NCBI RefSeq assembly: GCF_014279595.1
Contig: NZ_CP047943.1
Location: forward strand, 1,708,422-1,772,421
Length of the DNA: 64,000 nucleotides
Direction of reading: 5' to 3'
Source: Synechococcus sp. RS9909
GTDB lineage: Bacteria > Cyanobacteriota > Cyanobacteriia > PCC-6307 > Cyanobiaceae
The notes beneath the pieces were generated by a model, which searched no databases, was not told the DNA's origin, and worked only from the letters and a program-made list of their open reading frames with translations. A program made the translations under genes and the position numbers. Each line of letters opens with the position of its first letter. The first letter of the stretch is position 1. Below, one piece after another: positions 1 to 7,681 of this stretch.

Positions 1-2
1 CC

Positions 3-302
3 ATGGTTCCCTTCGAAACCGAACTCGCCAGCACCGGCACAGCGCCGGTGGCCGAGCCCACCACCTCCACCACGACCGCCCGCCGCAGCATGCGCGAGCA
101 GATGGTGGAGGTGATCGATCCACTGCAAAAGCAGCTCGACGCCAAGCTGCACGAACTCGATGAAACGCTGCGCCCTCGCCTGGAGCAACCCGTGAAGGAG
201 AAGCCCCTGCTCGCCGTGGCCGTTTCCGCAGGTGTCGGCGTTCTCGTGGGCGCGCTCACGGTGATGGCCGTTCTGGCTGGCGCCCGCTCAAAGGCCGAGT
301 GA
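3..302 (+). CDS. DUF883-like small membrane-anchored protein
   Basis: A 99-residue protein with a polar, Thr/Ala-rich N-terminus, a charged helical middle (about residues 28-68, many Glu, Lys, Leu) and one hydrophobic C-terminal segment rich in Gly, Ala and Val (about 70-93). This layout resembles the ElaB/YqjD (DUF883) family, inner-membrane anchors linked in E. coli to ribosome association; that function is not shown here. The ATG lies two bases from the window edge, so an upstream start cannot be excluded. The 3' end overlaps the convergent FAD oxidoreductase gene by 15 bp. Confidence 0.55.
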   Translation: MVPFETELASTGTAPVAEPTTSTTTARRSMREQMVEVIDPLQKQLDAKLHELDETLRPRLEQPVKEKPLLAVAVSAGVGVLVGALTVMAVLAGARSKAE

Positions 303-1823
303 GGCGAGCAGCTCCCGTTGCGCCCTCCTGCCGGTGATCGCATGGGCGGCCATGGCGCCGCTGGCGGCCACCGGCGGGATGCCGATCCCCGGAAAGGTGC
401 TGGCACCGCAGTGAAGCAAGCGCTTCAGCGGTGTCTGCACCCCGGGAAACAACCCCTTGGCGGCAGACAGCGCCGGGCCATAGCTGCCCTGATGCACCGA
501 AAGAAAATGGCGATGGGTGAGCGGCGTGCCTTCCATCACCAGATGGCAACGGCTGCGCAGGTCGGGGATGCGCTGCTCGAGCACCTGCCAGAACAGGGCG
601 CAACGCTGTTGACGCAGCTGGGCATAGGCCTCAGAGCCACGGTCAAGATCAGCCCAGAGGTGCCAGGGTTCGTTGGCCGGTGTGTAGGCATGCAACACGT
701 GCTGGCCTGGAGGCGCCAGGGTCGGATCGAGCACGGAGGGGATCGACACCACCACGGCATTGCACTCCGCCGCGATCCCACGCTGCCAGTCACCCACCCA
801 GACGGTGTGAATCGGCAGATCCTCCAGACCCGCCGCATCAAAACCGAGATGCAGATGAAGAAAGGAGCCGCAGGCCGGCGTCTGCAGCCGCTGGCGCCGC
901 CAGGCAGGCACCGCTGCTTCGGGCAACAGGGAGGCAGTGTTCCAGGCATCGGCATTGCTCACCACATGGTGGGCACGCCACTGCTCGCCATTGGCCAGCA
1001 CCACACCAACGGCGTGATCATCCTCCACCACCACCTGCTGCACCCGCGCCCCCAGACGCAGCTCTCCGCCATGGGCCTCCAGCCCCCGCACCAGGGCCGC
1101 CACCACCGCCGCACTGCCGCCACGGGGGAAATCAAGGCAGGCTTCCGGATCAAACCATTCGCCGAACAGGGTCGCCATTGCCGCGGCATTGGTGTCGGCC
1201 ATCGGCATGCCGCTGATCAGGAAGCAGAGCAGATCCACCCAATGGCGCAGGAAGGGATCCTGCAGATGGCGGTCCACCAGCGGGCCGAAGGCACCACTGA
1301 GATGGCGCAGGGCGGGCAGGTGGGGCAACAGGCGACCACTGCGCCGCAACAACGGCCCCAGGCCTTCGAGCCCATTGGCAGGAAGCGCCAACAGGGGCAG
1401 GGCGTCGGCAGCTGCAGCGATCGGCTTCAGCACCGCAGCGAAACGACGCCATTCCTCCACCACCGCAGGCCCACGCAGGTCGGCCACCACCCGCTCAAAC
1501 CCCTCCGCCCCCACACCGATGCGCAGGTGCCCCTCCGGCAGCAGCACATCCCAGTCGCGATACGACACCACCTCCAGGGGCTGGTCCAACGCCCGCAGGA
1601 TCTGGGCCAGGGGATTGGCACTCGGCCATCGGCCCAGACCGCTCCAGAGCGAGGGACCTGACTCGAAGTGATAGCCCTGGCGTTCAAAACCATGGGCGGC
1701 GCCGCCCGCATGGCCGTGCGCCTCCAACACCACCACCTCAAGGCCCGCCCGGGCACAAAGCGCTGCACAGCAGAGGCCGCCGATGCCGCTGCCGATCACG
1801 ATCACGTCGGTTGTCGATGCCAT
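288..1823 (-). CDS. FAD-dependent oxidoreductase, CrtI/CrtH (phytoene desaturase / carotenoid isomerase) superfamily
   Basis: A 511-residue protein. Near the N-terminus is a dinucleotide-binding motif, DVIVIGSGIGGL, followed by VLEAHGHAGG, as in carotenoid desaturases, carotenoid isomerases and retinol-saturase-like enzymes. A C-terminal FAD motif (HCGASTFPGIGIPP) is also present. The length fits the CrtH/CrtI family. Which carotenoid or other polyene it acts on cannot be told from the sequence, and no carotenoid genes are adjacent. An upstream start at 1859 is possible, but the ATG at 1823 places the FAD motif at the usual distance from the N-terminus. The 3' end overlaps the convergent small membrane protein gene by 15 bp. 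Confidence 0.8.
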   Translation of the reverse strand: MASTTDVIVIGSGIGGLCCAALCARAGLEVVVLEAHGHAGGAAHGFERQGYHFESGPSLWSGLGRWPSANPLAQILRALDQPLEVVSYRDWDVLLPEGHLRIGVGAEGFERVVADLRGPAVVEEWRRFAAVLKPIAAAADALPLLALPANGLEGLGPLLRRSGRLLPHLPALRHLSGAFGPLVDRHLQDPFLRHWVDLLCFLISGMPMADTNAAAMATLFGEWFDPEACLDFPRGGSAAVVAALVRGLEAHGGELRLGARVQQVVVEDDHAVGVVLANGEQWRAHHVVSNADAWNTASLLPEAAVPAWRRQRLQTPACGSFLHLHLGFDAAGLEDLPIHTVWVGDWQRGIAAECNAVVVSIPSVLDPTLAPPGQHVLHAYTPANEPWHLWADLDRGSEAYAQLRQQRCALFWQVLEQRIPDLRSRCHLVMEGTPLTHRHFLSVHQGSYGPALSAAKGLFPGVQTPLKRLLHCGASTFPGIGIPPVAASGAMAAHAITGRRAQRELLASLGL

Positions 1824-1940
1824 CGCCCCGCCACCCGCGGATCGTTCAGTCCGAGTCATAGCCGGTCATCCCTGGTCAACGAATGATTCATGCCGAGGTG
1901 GCTGGGCATCGATAGGTTCGGAACACCACAACCAACGGGC

Positions 1941-2714
1941 ATGGCGGGCGAATCAGAGACCATCAACAACGCAACAGGGCCATCGCTGCCGCTCTGGCGC
2001 CGGACGCCACCGTTGGTGTTGCCGATGCTGGTGTTAAGCGCCGGTCTGGTGATCGCCGGAGCGGTCGCCGTAAAAGGGATCCGCACCGCCGCCGACACGA
2101 TCACGGTGACTGGAGCAAGCACGGAACGCATCCGCAGCGACTACGCCGACTGGACCGTGGTGGTGTCGGGCAGTGGCGGCAGCCAGCAGGCGGCTTACCA
2201 GAATCTTCAACCCGATTTGCAACGCACCCTCACCTTCCTGCGTGAGCAAGGCCTGCCCGACGAGGCGCTGCAGCTCGCGGTGCTGGAGTCGAACAGCAAT
2301 CCCGTGCGCAACCGGGTCACCGGTGCCCTGATCAGCACGGAGTGGATCGCCCGCCAGCCGATCCGGATCAGTTCCGCCGATGTCGATCGGATCGCCAAGG
2401 TGTCCCGAGCCATCGGCAGTCTGATCGGCGATGGCGTGTCATTGACGATCCAACCACCGGCCTACACCTACACCAAGCTGGAGGGGAAGCGGGTCGACAT
2501 GCTCGCCAAGGCCACCGCCGATGCGCGCAACCGGGCTGTGGCCATCGCCCGCCAGGCCGGCTCCGGAATCGGCGCGATCACCAAAGCCGACACCGGCACC
2601 TTCCAGATCACCGTGCCCAATTCCACCGAGATGGGCAGCTACGGCTCCTATGACACCCGCACGATCGACAAAGACATCACCGCCGTGATGGGTGTGACGT
2701 TCCGGGTGCAATAG
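1941..2714 (+). CDS. SIMPL-domain (DUF541) protein, membrane-anchored
   Basis: A 257-residue protein from the ATG at 1941 (an in-frame upstream start at 1890 only adds a poorly conserved leader). One N-terminal membrane segment (about residues 23-45) is followed by the typical SIMPL opening 'ITVTGASTERIRSDYADW' and the rest of a DUF541 fold, placing the domain outside the cytoplasmic membrane. The family includes periplasmic or secreted proteins of poorly known function (BP26/OMP28-like). It lies 9 bp upstream of a rhomboid protease gene on the same strand, so the two are probably cotranscribed. Confidence 0.8.
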   Translation: MAGESETINNATGPSLPLWRRTPPLVLPMLVLSAGLVIAGAVAVKGIRTAADTITVTGASTERIRSDYADWTVVVSGSGGSQQAAYQNLQPDLQRTLTFLREQGLPDEALQLAVLESNSNPVRNRVTGALISTEWIARQPIRISSADVDRIAKVSRAIGSLIGDGVSLTIQPPAYTYTKLEGKRVDMLAKATADARNRAVAIARQAGSGIGAITKADTGTFQITVPNSTEMGSYGSYDTRTIDKDITAVMGVTFRVQ

Positions 2715-2723
2715 GGATCAGCC

Positions 2724-3296
2724 GTGCGGTGGACACGACGGCTGCTGGCGCCAAGAGTGCTGCTGCCCTGGATCCTGTTAGGCCTGGCCTGGCTGCTGGA
2801 GTTACTTGACCAGCTGATCGGTGCAGGGCGCTGGTCACTGGCCATGGGCCCAGGCACGCCCTGGTGGACGCTGTTCACCGCCCCGTTCAGCCATGGCGGC
2901 CTCGGGCATCTGCTGACCAACAGCCTGGTGTTTGTGCCCCTGAGCTATCTCGTGCTGATCCGAGGCTTCAAGGCCTACCTGGCCGTGTGGATCGGCGTGA
3001 TCCTGATGGAGATTCCAATCTGGCTGCTCTGGCCGGTCGGCAGCCATGGGCTGTCGGGGGTGATCTACGGACTCCTGGGCTATCTGCTGCTGATCGGCTG
3101 GCTGGAGCGACACCCCCTGGCCCTGGCCCTCAGCCTGACGGCGCTGCTGCTCTACGGCAGCGCTTTGCCGGGGCTGCTTCCTTGGCTGACGCCAGCGGGA
3201 GTGAGCTGGATCGGCCACGCCAGCGGCTTTGCAGGTGGGGTCGTCGCCGCCCTAGCGGTGTCACGCCAACAGCGCCGATCCTCCGCCAGGCCCTGA
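2724..3296 (+). CDS. Rhomboid-family intramembrane serine protease
   Basis: A 190-residue polytopic protein starting at GTG. It keeps the rhomboid signature: HGGLGHLLTN at about residues 57-66, the serine motif GLSG (109-112, nucleophile Ser111) and the histidine motif GHASGFAGG with His165. Both catalytic residues are present, so it is predicted to cleave membrane-spanning substrates within the bilayer. It follows the SIMPL gene by 9 bp. Its stop lies only 4 bp from the stop of the convergent gene at 3301. It is short for a rhomboid, but the six-helix core appears complete. Confidence 0.85.
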   Translation: MRWTRRLLAPRVLLPWILLGLAWLLELLDQLIGAGRWSLAMGPGTPWWTLFTAPFSHGGLGHLLTNSLVFVPLSYLVLIRGFKAYLAVWIGVILMEIPIWLLWPVGSHGLSGVIYGLLGYLLLIGWLERHPLALALSLTALLLYGSALPGLLPWLTPAGVSWIGHASGFAGGVVAALAVSRQQRRSSARP

Positions 3297-3300
3297 ACGA

Positions 3301-3534
3301 TCAGGCGTCGTCATCCGACGGGGGTTGCTCGCCATGGGATGGTGCGCCAAGAAAGCGACCCGACCAGCGCACGGCCAGCACCACACAGGCCGCCCCGTAG
3401 CCGATGAAGGTGATCACCTGACCGGCCGAACCACTGGCATACACCTCCTGATTGAGCAGGAGCCAGTCGACCAGGGATGAGGCCGTGCCCCAGAGCAGCA
3501 CCCACACCGACACGTACAGCACACCTTTCATCAC
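3301..3534 (-). CDS. Small two-helix membrane protein of unknown function
   Basis: A 77-residue protein with two hydrophobic stretches (about residues 4-26 and 38-56) and an acidic tail ending in DDDA. The start is either the GTG at 3534 or the adjacent ATG at 3531. Both directly follow the TGA of the upstream gene (3537-3535), which suggests translational coupling. I do not recognise a family. The stop is 4 bp from the convergent rhomboid stop. Confidence 0.6.
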   Translation of the reverse strand: MMKGVLYVSVWVLLWGTASSLVDWLLLNQEVYASGSAGQVITFIGYGAACVVLAVRWSGRFLGAPSHGEQPPSDDDA

Positions 3535-3759
3535 TCAACCCCCTTCCATCGACTGCTGATGGCTGTGCTGGCGATACACGTCACTCAAAGGCTCATCCTC
3601 CGTTTCACCCGCGGAAACAGGCGCTGACGGGTGGGGCGTCGGCGGAGGCTCGGAATCGGAACGCTCCACGCCAGCTTCTTCTCGGGCGATCGCGCGCGCA
3701 TAGGCGGACTCAAGGTCGGATGCCTCGGAGGCTGGATCGCGGGCATGATCACGGGCCAT
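3535..3759 (-). CDS. Small acidic conserved-hypothetical protein
   Basis: A 74-residue hydrophilic protein beginning MARDHARDPASEASDLE, with a helical, charged first half and a Pro/Glu-rich tail. It has no transmembrane segment or recognised domain. It is part of a longer open frame extending to 4128 that runs antisense to nth. The ATG at 3759 is preferred because it leaves a 66-bp divergent gap to the nth start, and because its stop abuts the start of the next minus-strand gene. The role is unknown. Confidence 0.5.
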   Translation of the reverse strand: MARDHARDPASEASDLESAYARAIAREEAGVERSDSEPPPTPHPSAPVSAGETEDEPLSDVYRQHSHQQSMEGG

Positions 3760-3825
3760 GGGAGCGGGTGCCTGAAGCCGGTCAACCCTCCCATTCTCCC
3801 AGGCCTTCGCCAACACCCAAGAGCC

Positions 3826-4479
3826 TTGAACAAGCAGCAGCGGGCCCAGCGCATTCTTGAGCGCCTGAACGAGCACTATCCGGAGCCGCCGATCCCGCTC
3901 GACCACAGCGATCCCTTCACCCTTCTGGTGGCGGTGCTGCTCAGCGCCCAATGCACCGACCGCAAAGTCAACGAGGTGACGCCGGCTCTTTTCGCCGCCG
4001 CACCCACCCCCCAGGCACTCGCCGCCCTGGAGGAGGGCGAAATCCTGAGCTTCATCCGCCAGCTGGGTCTGGCGAAGACCAAGGCTCGCCATCTCAAGAA
4101 ATTGGCTCACATCCTCGTGGAGATCCATGGCGGCGAGGTGCCACGCAGCTTTGAGGAGCTGGAGGCCCTACCCGGCGTGGGCCACAAAACAGCCAGCGTG
4201 GTGATGGCCCAGGCCTTTGGCGTGCCCGCGTTCCCGGTCGACACCCACATTCACCGACTGGCCCAGCGCTGGGGCCTCAGCAAGGGACTGAGCGTGGAAC
4301 GCACCGAAGCCGACCTGAAGGCCCTCTTTCCGAAGGAGGCCTGGAATCGCCTGCACCTGCAGATCATTTTTTATGGCCGGGACCACTGCACGGCAAGGGG
4401 CTGCGATGGCACGGTGTGCCCGCTCTGCCGGGAGCTGTATCCCAAGCGCCGCACGCCCGTAACCTGGCGCAAGCCTTAG
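3826..4479 (+). CDS. nth: Endonuclease III (base-excision repair DNA glycosylase/AP lyase)
   Basis: From the TTG at 3826 the product is 217 residues and aligns from its first residues with E. coli Nth (211 residues). It removes oxidised pyrimidines and nicks abasic sites. The helix-hairpin-helix is LPGVGHKTA with catalytic Lys121, and Asp139 sits in VDTHIHR. Four C-terminal cysteines (188, 193, 198, 201) can bind the [4Fe-4S] cluster, but their spacing is C-x4-C-x4-C-x2-C rather than C-x6-C-x2-C-x5-C. The open frame extends upstream to 3631 but would overlap the divergent small gene, so the TTG is preferred. Confidence 0.92.
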   Translation: MNKQQRAQRILERLNEHYPEPPIPLDHSDPFTLLVAVLLSAQCTDRKVNEVTPALFAAAPTPQALAALEEGEILSFIRQLGLAKTKARHLKKLAHILVEIHGGEVPRSFEELEALPGVGHKTASVVMAQAFGVPAFPVDTHIHRLAQRWGLSKGLSVERTEADLKALFPKEAWNRLHLQIIFYGRDHCTARGCDGTVCPLCRELYPKRRTPVTWRKP

Positions 4480-4518
4480 GGGATGTGGAAGCCACGACAC
4501 TGCAAACGTCAAAAGACT

Positions 4519-4552
4519 GTTACGTTACGTAGCAATCCACCCCGGAGAGTCG
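4519..4552 (+). promoter_or_regulatory. Candidate upstream region of the hli gene with repeated GTTAC motif
   Basis: Two directly abutting GTTAC units (4519-4528) lie about 25 bp upstream of the Hli start, followed by a clear Shine-Dalgarno-like GGAGAG (about 4544-4549). The GTTAC repeat recalls half-sites of the high-light element bound by RpaB, but the spacing and last base do not match the usual consensus. This is a weak candidate only. Confidence 0.25.
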
Positions 4553-4804
4553 ATGGACCGCGATCAAACCCTTCCTAACCAGGCCAGCGACAAGTGGTTT
4601 CAGAACGCCGCAGCCCGCGCCATCCACGAAGAGCAACTGGAACGCGTCGAGCGCTTCAACGGCCGCGCTGCCATGCTCGGCATCGTGATCGGCATCCTCA
4701 CCGAAGCCCTCACCGGTCAGGGCATCGTGCACCAGATCGGCCTTGGCCCCCTCGTGGATGGCTATGCCGCCTGCAGCACCCGCTTCCTGCCCTTCTGCTT
4801 CTGA
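4553..4804 (+). CDS. High-light-inducible (Hli/SCP) chlorophyll-binding-family protein
   Basis: An 83-residue protein with the chlorophyll a/b-binding signature ERFNGRAAMLGIVIG (about residues 34-48) in a single membrane helix. The Glu and Asn/Arg residues that bind chlorophyll in this family are present. Hli proteins protect photosystems and chlorophyll-synthesis complexes under light stress. A GGAGAG ribosome site lies just upstream of the ATG. The tail after the helix (about 30 residues, ending FLPFCF) is longer than in the shortest family members. It stands alone between nth and a small conserved gene. Confidence 0.92.
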   Translation: MDRDQTLPNQASDKWFQNAAARAIHEEQLERVERFNGRAAMLGIVIGILTEALTGQGIVHQIGLGPLVDGYAACSTRFLPFCF

Positions 4805-4877
4805 TCCCCGGAAGAAGTTCAGTCGCCATCAAGGATCGAGGCCGCAGCTAAGGTGATGAGCTGCGAAATCCACCTGG

Positions 4878-5147
4878 ATGGCCAAAAAACGGCGCAAGCT
4901 CAGCAAACCGATGGAGGCCGCCATCAGTGCGGCCCAGAAAAAGGTGGAGCTGATCACCGCCAAAATTCGCGACATTCGCGACGAAGACATCCAGAATGAA
5001 TTCGCGGAGGCCTTCTCGGGTGTCCACGCCACCCTCACGCAGCTCAGCAAGCTCTACATTCTCGAAGGTTTTTCAGAGGAGAGCGAAGCCCTTCTGAGCG
5101 ACTATGGCCGTCTCATTCAGGAATTCGAAGAGGACTACGAGCTTTAA
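4878..5147 (+). CDS. Small conserved-hypothetical protein
   Basis: An 89-residue protein with a strongly basic N-terminus (MAKKRRKLSK), an Ala/Lys-rich helical middle and an acidic C-terminus (EFEEDYEL). It has no signal peptide or membrane segment, so it is probably cytoplasmic. The charge asymmetry suggests nucleic-acid or protein contact, but I recognise no family. Its last 44 bp overlap the start of the TolC-like gene in another frame. Confidence 0.65.
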   Translation: MAKKRRKLSKPMEAAISAAQKKVELITAKIRDIRDEDIQNEFAEAFSGVHATLTQLSKLYILEGFSEESEALLSDYGRLIQEFEEDYEL

Positions 5148-6606
5148 CCGAATCATCTTTCGGTCTGCTGGGCTCTGCTTCTGCGCAAGCTTCCTAGCTC
5201 TTGTTGCCACACCCGCCTCCTCAGCAAGACCATCGCCCAATCTTGAAGATCGAGAACTGGAGACTCTGAGTCGCCGTTACGAGGTTGACCTCTCCACCAA
5301 AGCGCAAAGGCTCAACCTCCATGAGATTGCCATTCTCAGTTTCAAGCAGAATCCACGTCTTCCCGCACGACAGCTAGACCAACGCAGTCAGGAATGGAAA
5401 ACGATCCAACTGCGAAGAGAGTGGCTTCCAGAGCTTGGTTTGAACGCATTCATCGGACGAGGTCGCCGCATTGAAACGATTAATTCAACCCGAAGCGACG
5501 GCGTTGACCTGTTCGAATTCAACTTTCGTGATTCCGGCTCTTTCTACCCCTCTGCATATCTTGACTGGAGCCTGATCAACCTTTCTCGAACCAGTCGCCT
5601 CAAAGCAAGCAAAGCTGGGGTTCGCAGCCGCAGCCTTCTCACAGTTCAGGAAGGCAGGGATCTACTCCTTTCCCTGCAAAGCACGTATTACTCACTCCAG
5701 ACCCTGCGTCAACTGGAGGTAGTGATTCACGACCTTTATAAGCTCTGTCGTCTGATTATCACCGAAACCCCGGCTACAGATCGCAGCGATTCTCCAAACA
5801 ACATCACCGACTCTCTCACCACGAAGGCCCTGGAATTACATACCCAGCGCATTCGTACTCAGCAAGAGGTCATTCGGGCAGCGGCCATGTTGGCTCAGCT
5901 GGCGGGATTACCAGGCGATGCTTTCATTCTGCCAAAAACAGCACTGAAACCCTCAGCGCCGTGGTCCTACGATCTTGCCAGCAGCCTAAAACTAGCGACA
6001 AAGCAGCGCGAAAGCATTCAGATCGCATCGAGCCGAGCCGAGCAATACGCTTGGACAGCATCAGCAGCTGAAAATCGTTATTTCCCTGAGCTTTACCTCG
6101 AAGCCTATGCATCGGTGTGGAGAGAACGGTATTCCCTCAGTGAAACCAATAAACTGGACATTGTGACGGCTGATGGCATCAGCAGCGAGCAATACGTTGG
6201 CTTCGGGATCTCCTGGCCTCTGTTTGATAGTGGCGTGAACAGCGCCGCCGCCACCGCTGGCCGCCTCCAGGCTGCAGCGGAGCAAGAACGCATGCGCCAG
6301 CAACAACTCATTGCAGCTCAGCAGGTCAAAACGGCCTACGCCAAGTACACCGCCCAGTTGATCCTCAGGGACAACACCCGCGATCAGTTGCGCAGTGCCG
6401 AGCGTGCTCTCACGGGAGCCCGCCAGCATTACAACAAGGACCCGAGCCGGGGTGTCACCACGCTCATTCAAACGATCGATCTATATCTATCCGCCTACCG
6501 CGACGTTCTTGACAACACCCTCGCCTTCAATACAGCTGTAGCCCAACTCCACCGTTACACCTCAACCTGGCCGGAACACTTGCCATCGATGACCCAGCAG
6601 CATTGA
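5104..6606 (+). CDS. TolC-like outer-membrane efflux/secretion protein
   Basis: A 500-residue protein with a signal-peptide-like N-terminus (hydrophobic about residues 17-40, ending PASSA) and two repeated long helical regions with short beta-hairpin segments, as in the outer membrane efflux family. The second repeat carries the typical 'YVGFGISWPLFDSG' strand. TolC proteins form the outer-membrane channel for type I secretion and RND pumps. No ABC transporter or adaptor gene is adjacent. Base composition is clearly lower in GC than its neighbours, suggesting separate ancestry. The start at 5104 overlaps the previous gene by 44 bp and is the only good start codon available. Confidence 0.82.
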   Translation: MAVSFRNSKRTTSFNRIIFRSAGLCFCASFLALVATPASSARPSPNLEDRELETLSRRYEVDLSTKAQRLNLHEIAILSFKQNPRLPARQLDQRSQEWKTIQLRREWLPELGLNAFIGRGRRIETINSTRSDGVDLFEFNFRDSGSFYPSAYLDWSLINLSRTSRLKASKAGVRSRSLLTVQEGRDLLLSLQSTYYSLQTLRQLEVVIHDLYKLCRLIITETPATDRSDSPNNITDSLTTKALELHTQRIRTQQEVIRAAAMLAQLAGLPGDAFILPKTALKPSAPWSYDLASSLKLATKQRESIQIASSRAEQYAWTASAAENRYFPELYLEAYASVWRERYSLSETNKLDIVTADGISSEQYVGFGISWPLFDSGVNSAAATAGRLQAAAEQERMRQQQLIAAQQVKTAYAKYTAQLILRDNTRDQLRSAERALTGARQHYNKDPSRGVTTLIQTIDLYLSAYRDVLDNTLAFNTAVAQLHRYTSTWPEHLPSMTQQH

Positions 6607-6637
6607 CTTCTCCCACCCCACCCCTCGCCAACACGCC

Positions 6638-7039
6638 ATGACCCGCGTCCACTGCCGTTACACCGGCGACCTGCGCTGTGAAGCCGAACATGGCCCCAGC
6701 GGAGCCGTGATCCGCACCGATAACCCCCTTGAGGGGGAACGGGATCCGGAGGCATTCGGGCCCACCGATCTGGTGGCGGCCTCAGTGGGCACCTGCATTC
6801 TCACGGTGATGAGCATCGTTGCCCGCCGCCGCGGCTGGGATCTCACAGGCAGCTCGGTCGATGTCGACAAAACCATGGCCAGCGAAGGGCCGCGCCGGAT
6901 CGGCCACCTGCGCGTGGCGATCAGCCTGCCTGAAGCTCTCGATGCCCAGCAGCGCAGCCTGCTGCAGCGCGCCGCTGAGACCTGCCCGGTGAAACACAAT
7001 CTCGAACAAACAGCCGAGATCGAACTGGTCTGGTTGTGA
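6638..7039 (+). CDS. OsmC/Ohr-family peroxide-related protein
   Basis: A 133-residue protein of the OsmC fold with the two conserved cysteines: Cys53 in ASVGTCILTVM and Cys116 in AAETCPVKHNL. In OsmC and Ohr these reduce organic hydroperoxides. The length (about 135-140) matches the family. The YhfA/OsmC-like branch seems likelier than Ohr, but I cannot settle substrate preference. It sits downstream of the TolC-like gene and upstream of an unrelated membrane protein. Confidence 0.85.
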   Translation: MTRVHCRYTGDLRCEAEHGPSGAVIRTDNPLEGERDPEAFGPTDLVAASVGTCILTVMSIVARRRGWDLTGSSVDVDKTMASEGPRRIGHLRVAISLPEALDAQQRSLLQRAAETCPVKHNLEQTAEIELVWL

Positions 7040-7106
7040 ACGGGGCGCTCAACATGTGGGCGATTGCCTGTACAACCGGTGGGTGGATCAGGAGCCCTCA
7101 GCCACC

Positions 7107-7658
7107 ATGCCCGAGCAAGCCAACCCATCACCATCGCCCTCTCTCTCCAGTGAGCCGCGCTGGTTCAGGCTCGCCCTGGCCTGCCGTTGGCCCCTCGCTG
7201 TGGTGATCGCCGCCTGGGCCGTGGCGGTGGCTGCGATTCAGATCCTCAAGCAACCCCTGCCCGTCGGCCTGCCACTGAACCAACCCTTCCCCGTGCGTCT
7301 GGTGGGTGGTATCACGGTGGATCAACTGAAGGCGCCGATTCAGGTGAACAGCGCCACCCCTCTGAAGATCGAAGCTGCCGCCACCCTGCCGGTGCAGGGC
7401 GAGGTGGGTGTCCCGGCTGGCATTGCGGTCAACCAACCCGTCACCGTGACCGGCGGCGTCGATGTGCAGGGCCAGGTCTCGGTGGATGAGGTAAGCGCAC
7501 CGGTCAAGGTGCATGGCAGCGATGAGGGACCGATTCTGGTCGGCACGCCCGAGGATCAGTCCTTGTCGGTGCAGGGTGGCGTGAACGTGAAGCAGGTGGG
7601 CGGCAAGATCAATGTGCAGATCCGCGATGCCGCCCAGTCGATCCTGCCAATCCCTTGA
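7107..7658 (+). CDS. Single-pass membrane protein with repetitive Val/Pro-rich extracytoplasmic domain
   Basis: A 183-residue protein from the ATG at 7107. One membrane helix (about residues 25-45) is followed by about 130 residues of short beta-prone repeats alternating Val, Pro and Gly with 'PV.V' spacing (for example LPVGLPLNQPFPVRLVGG and QPVTVTGGVDVQGQVSV). The pattern suggests an elongated beta-rich domain outside the membrane, perhaps an adaptor or cell-envelope component. I know no named family for it. Its stop codon lies inside a 13-bp tandem duplication. Confidence 0.6.
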   Translation: MPEQANPSPSPSLSSEPRWFRLALACRWPLAVVIAAWAVAVAAIQILKQPLPVGLPLNQPFPVRLVGGITVDQLKAPIQVNSATPLKIEAAATLPVQGEVGVPAGIAVNQPVTVTGGVDVQGQVSVDEVSAPVKVHGSDEGPILVGTPEDQSLSVQGGVNVKQVGGKINVQIRDAAQSILPIP

Positions 7659-7681
7659 TGCAGTCATCTGATGCAGTCATC
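7656..7681 (+). repeat. Perfect 13-bp tandem duplication across a stop/start junction
   Basis: The 13-mer tgatgcagtcatc occurs twice with no spacer (7656-7668 and 7669-7681). Copy 1 holds the TGA of the upstream gene and an ATG out of frame with the kinase. Copy 2 holds the in-frame ATG at 7671. The 13-bp unit shifts frame between copies. Confidence 0.9.

Noticed and set aside
3631..3825. Upstream extension of nth to an ATG at 3631
   Set aside because: Alignment with E. coli Nth begins at the TTG at 3826, and the extension overlaps a divergent small gene.
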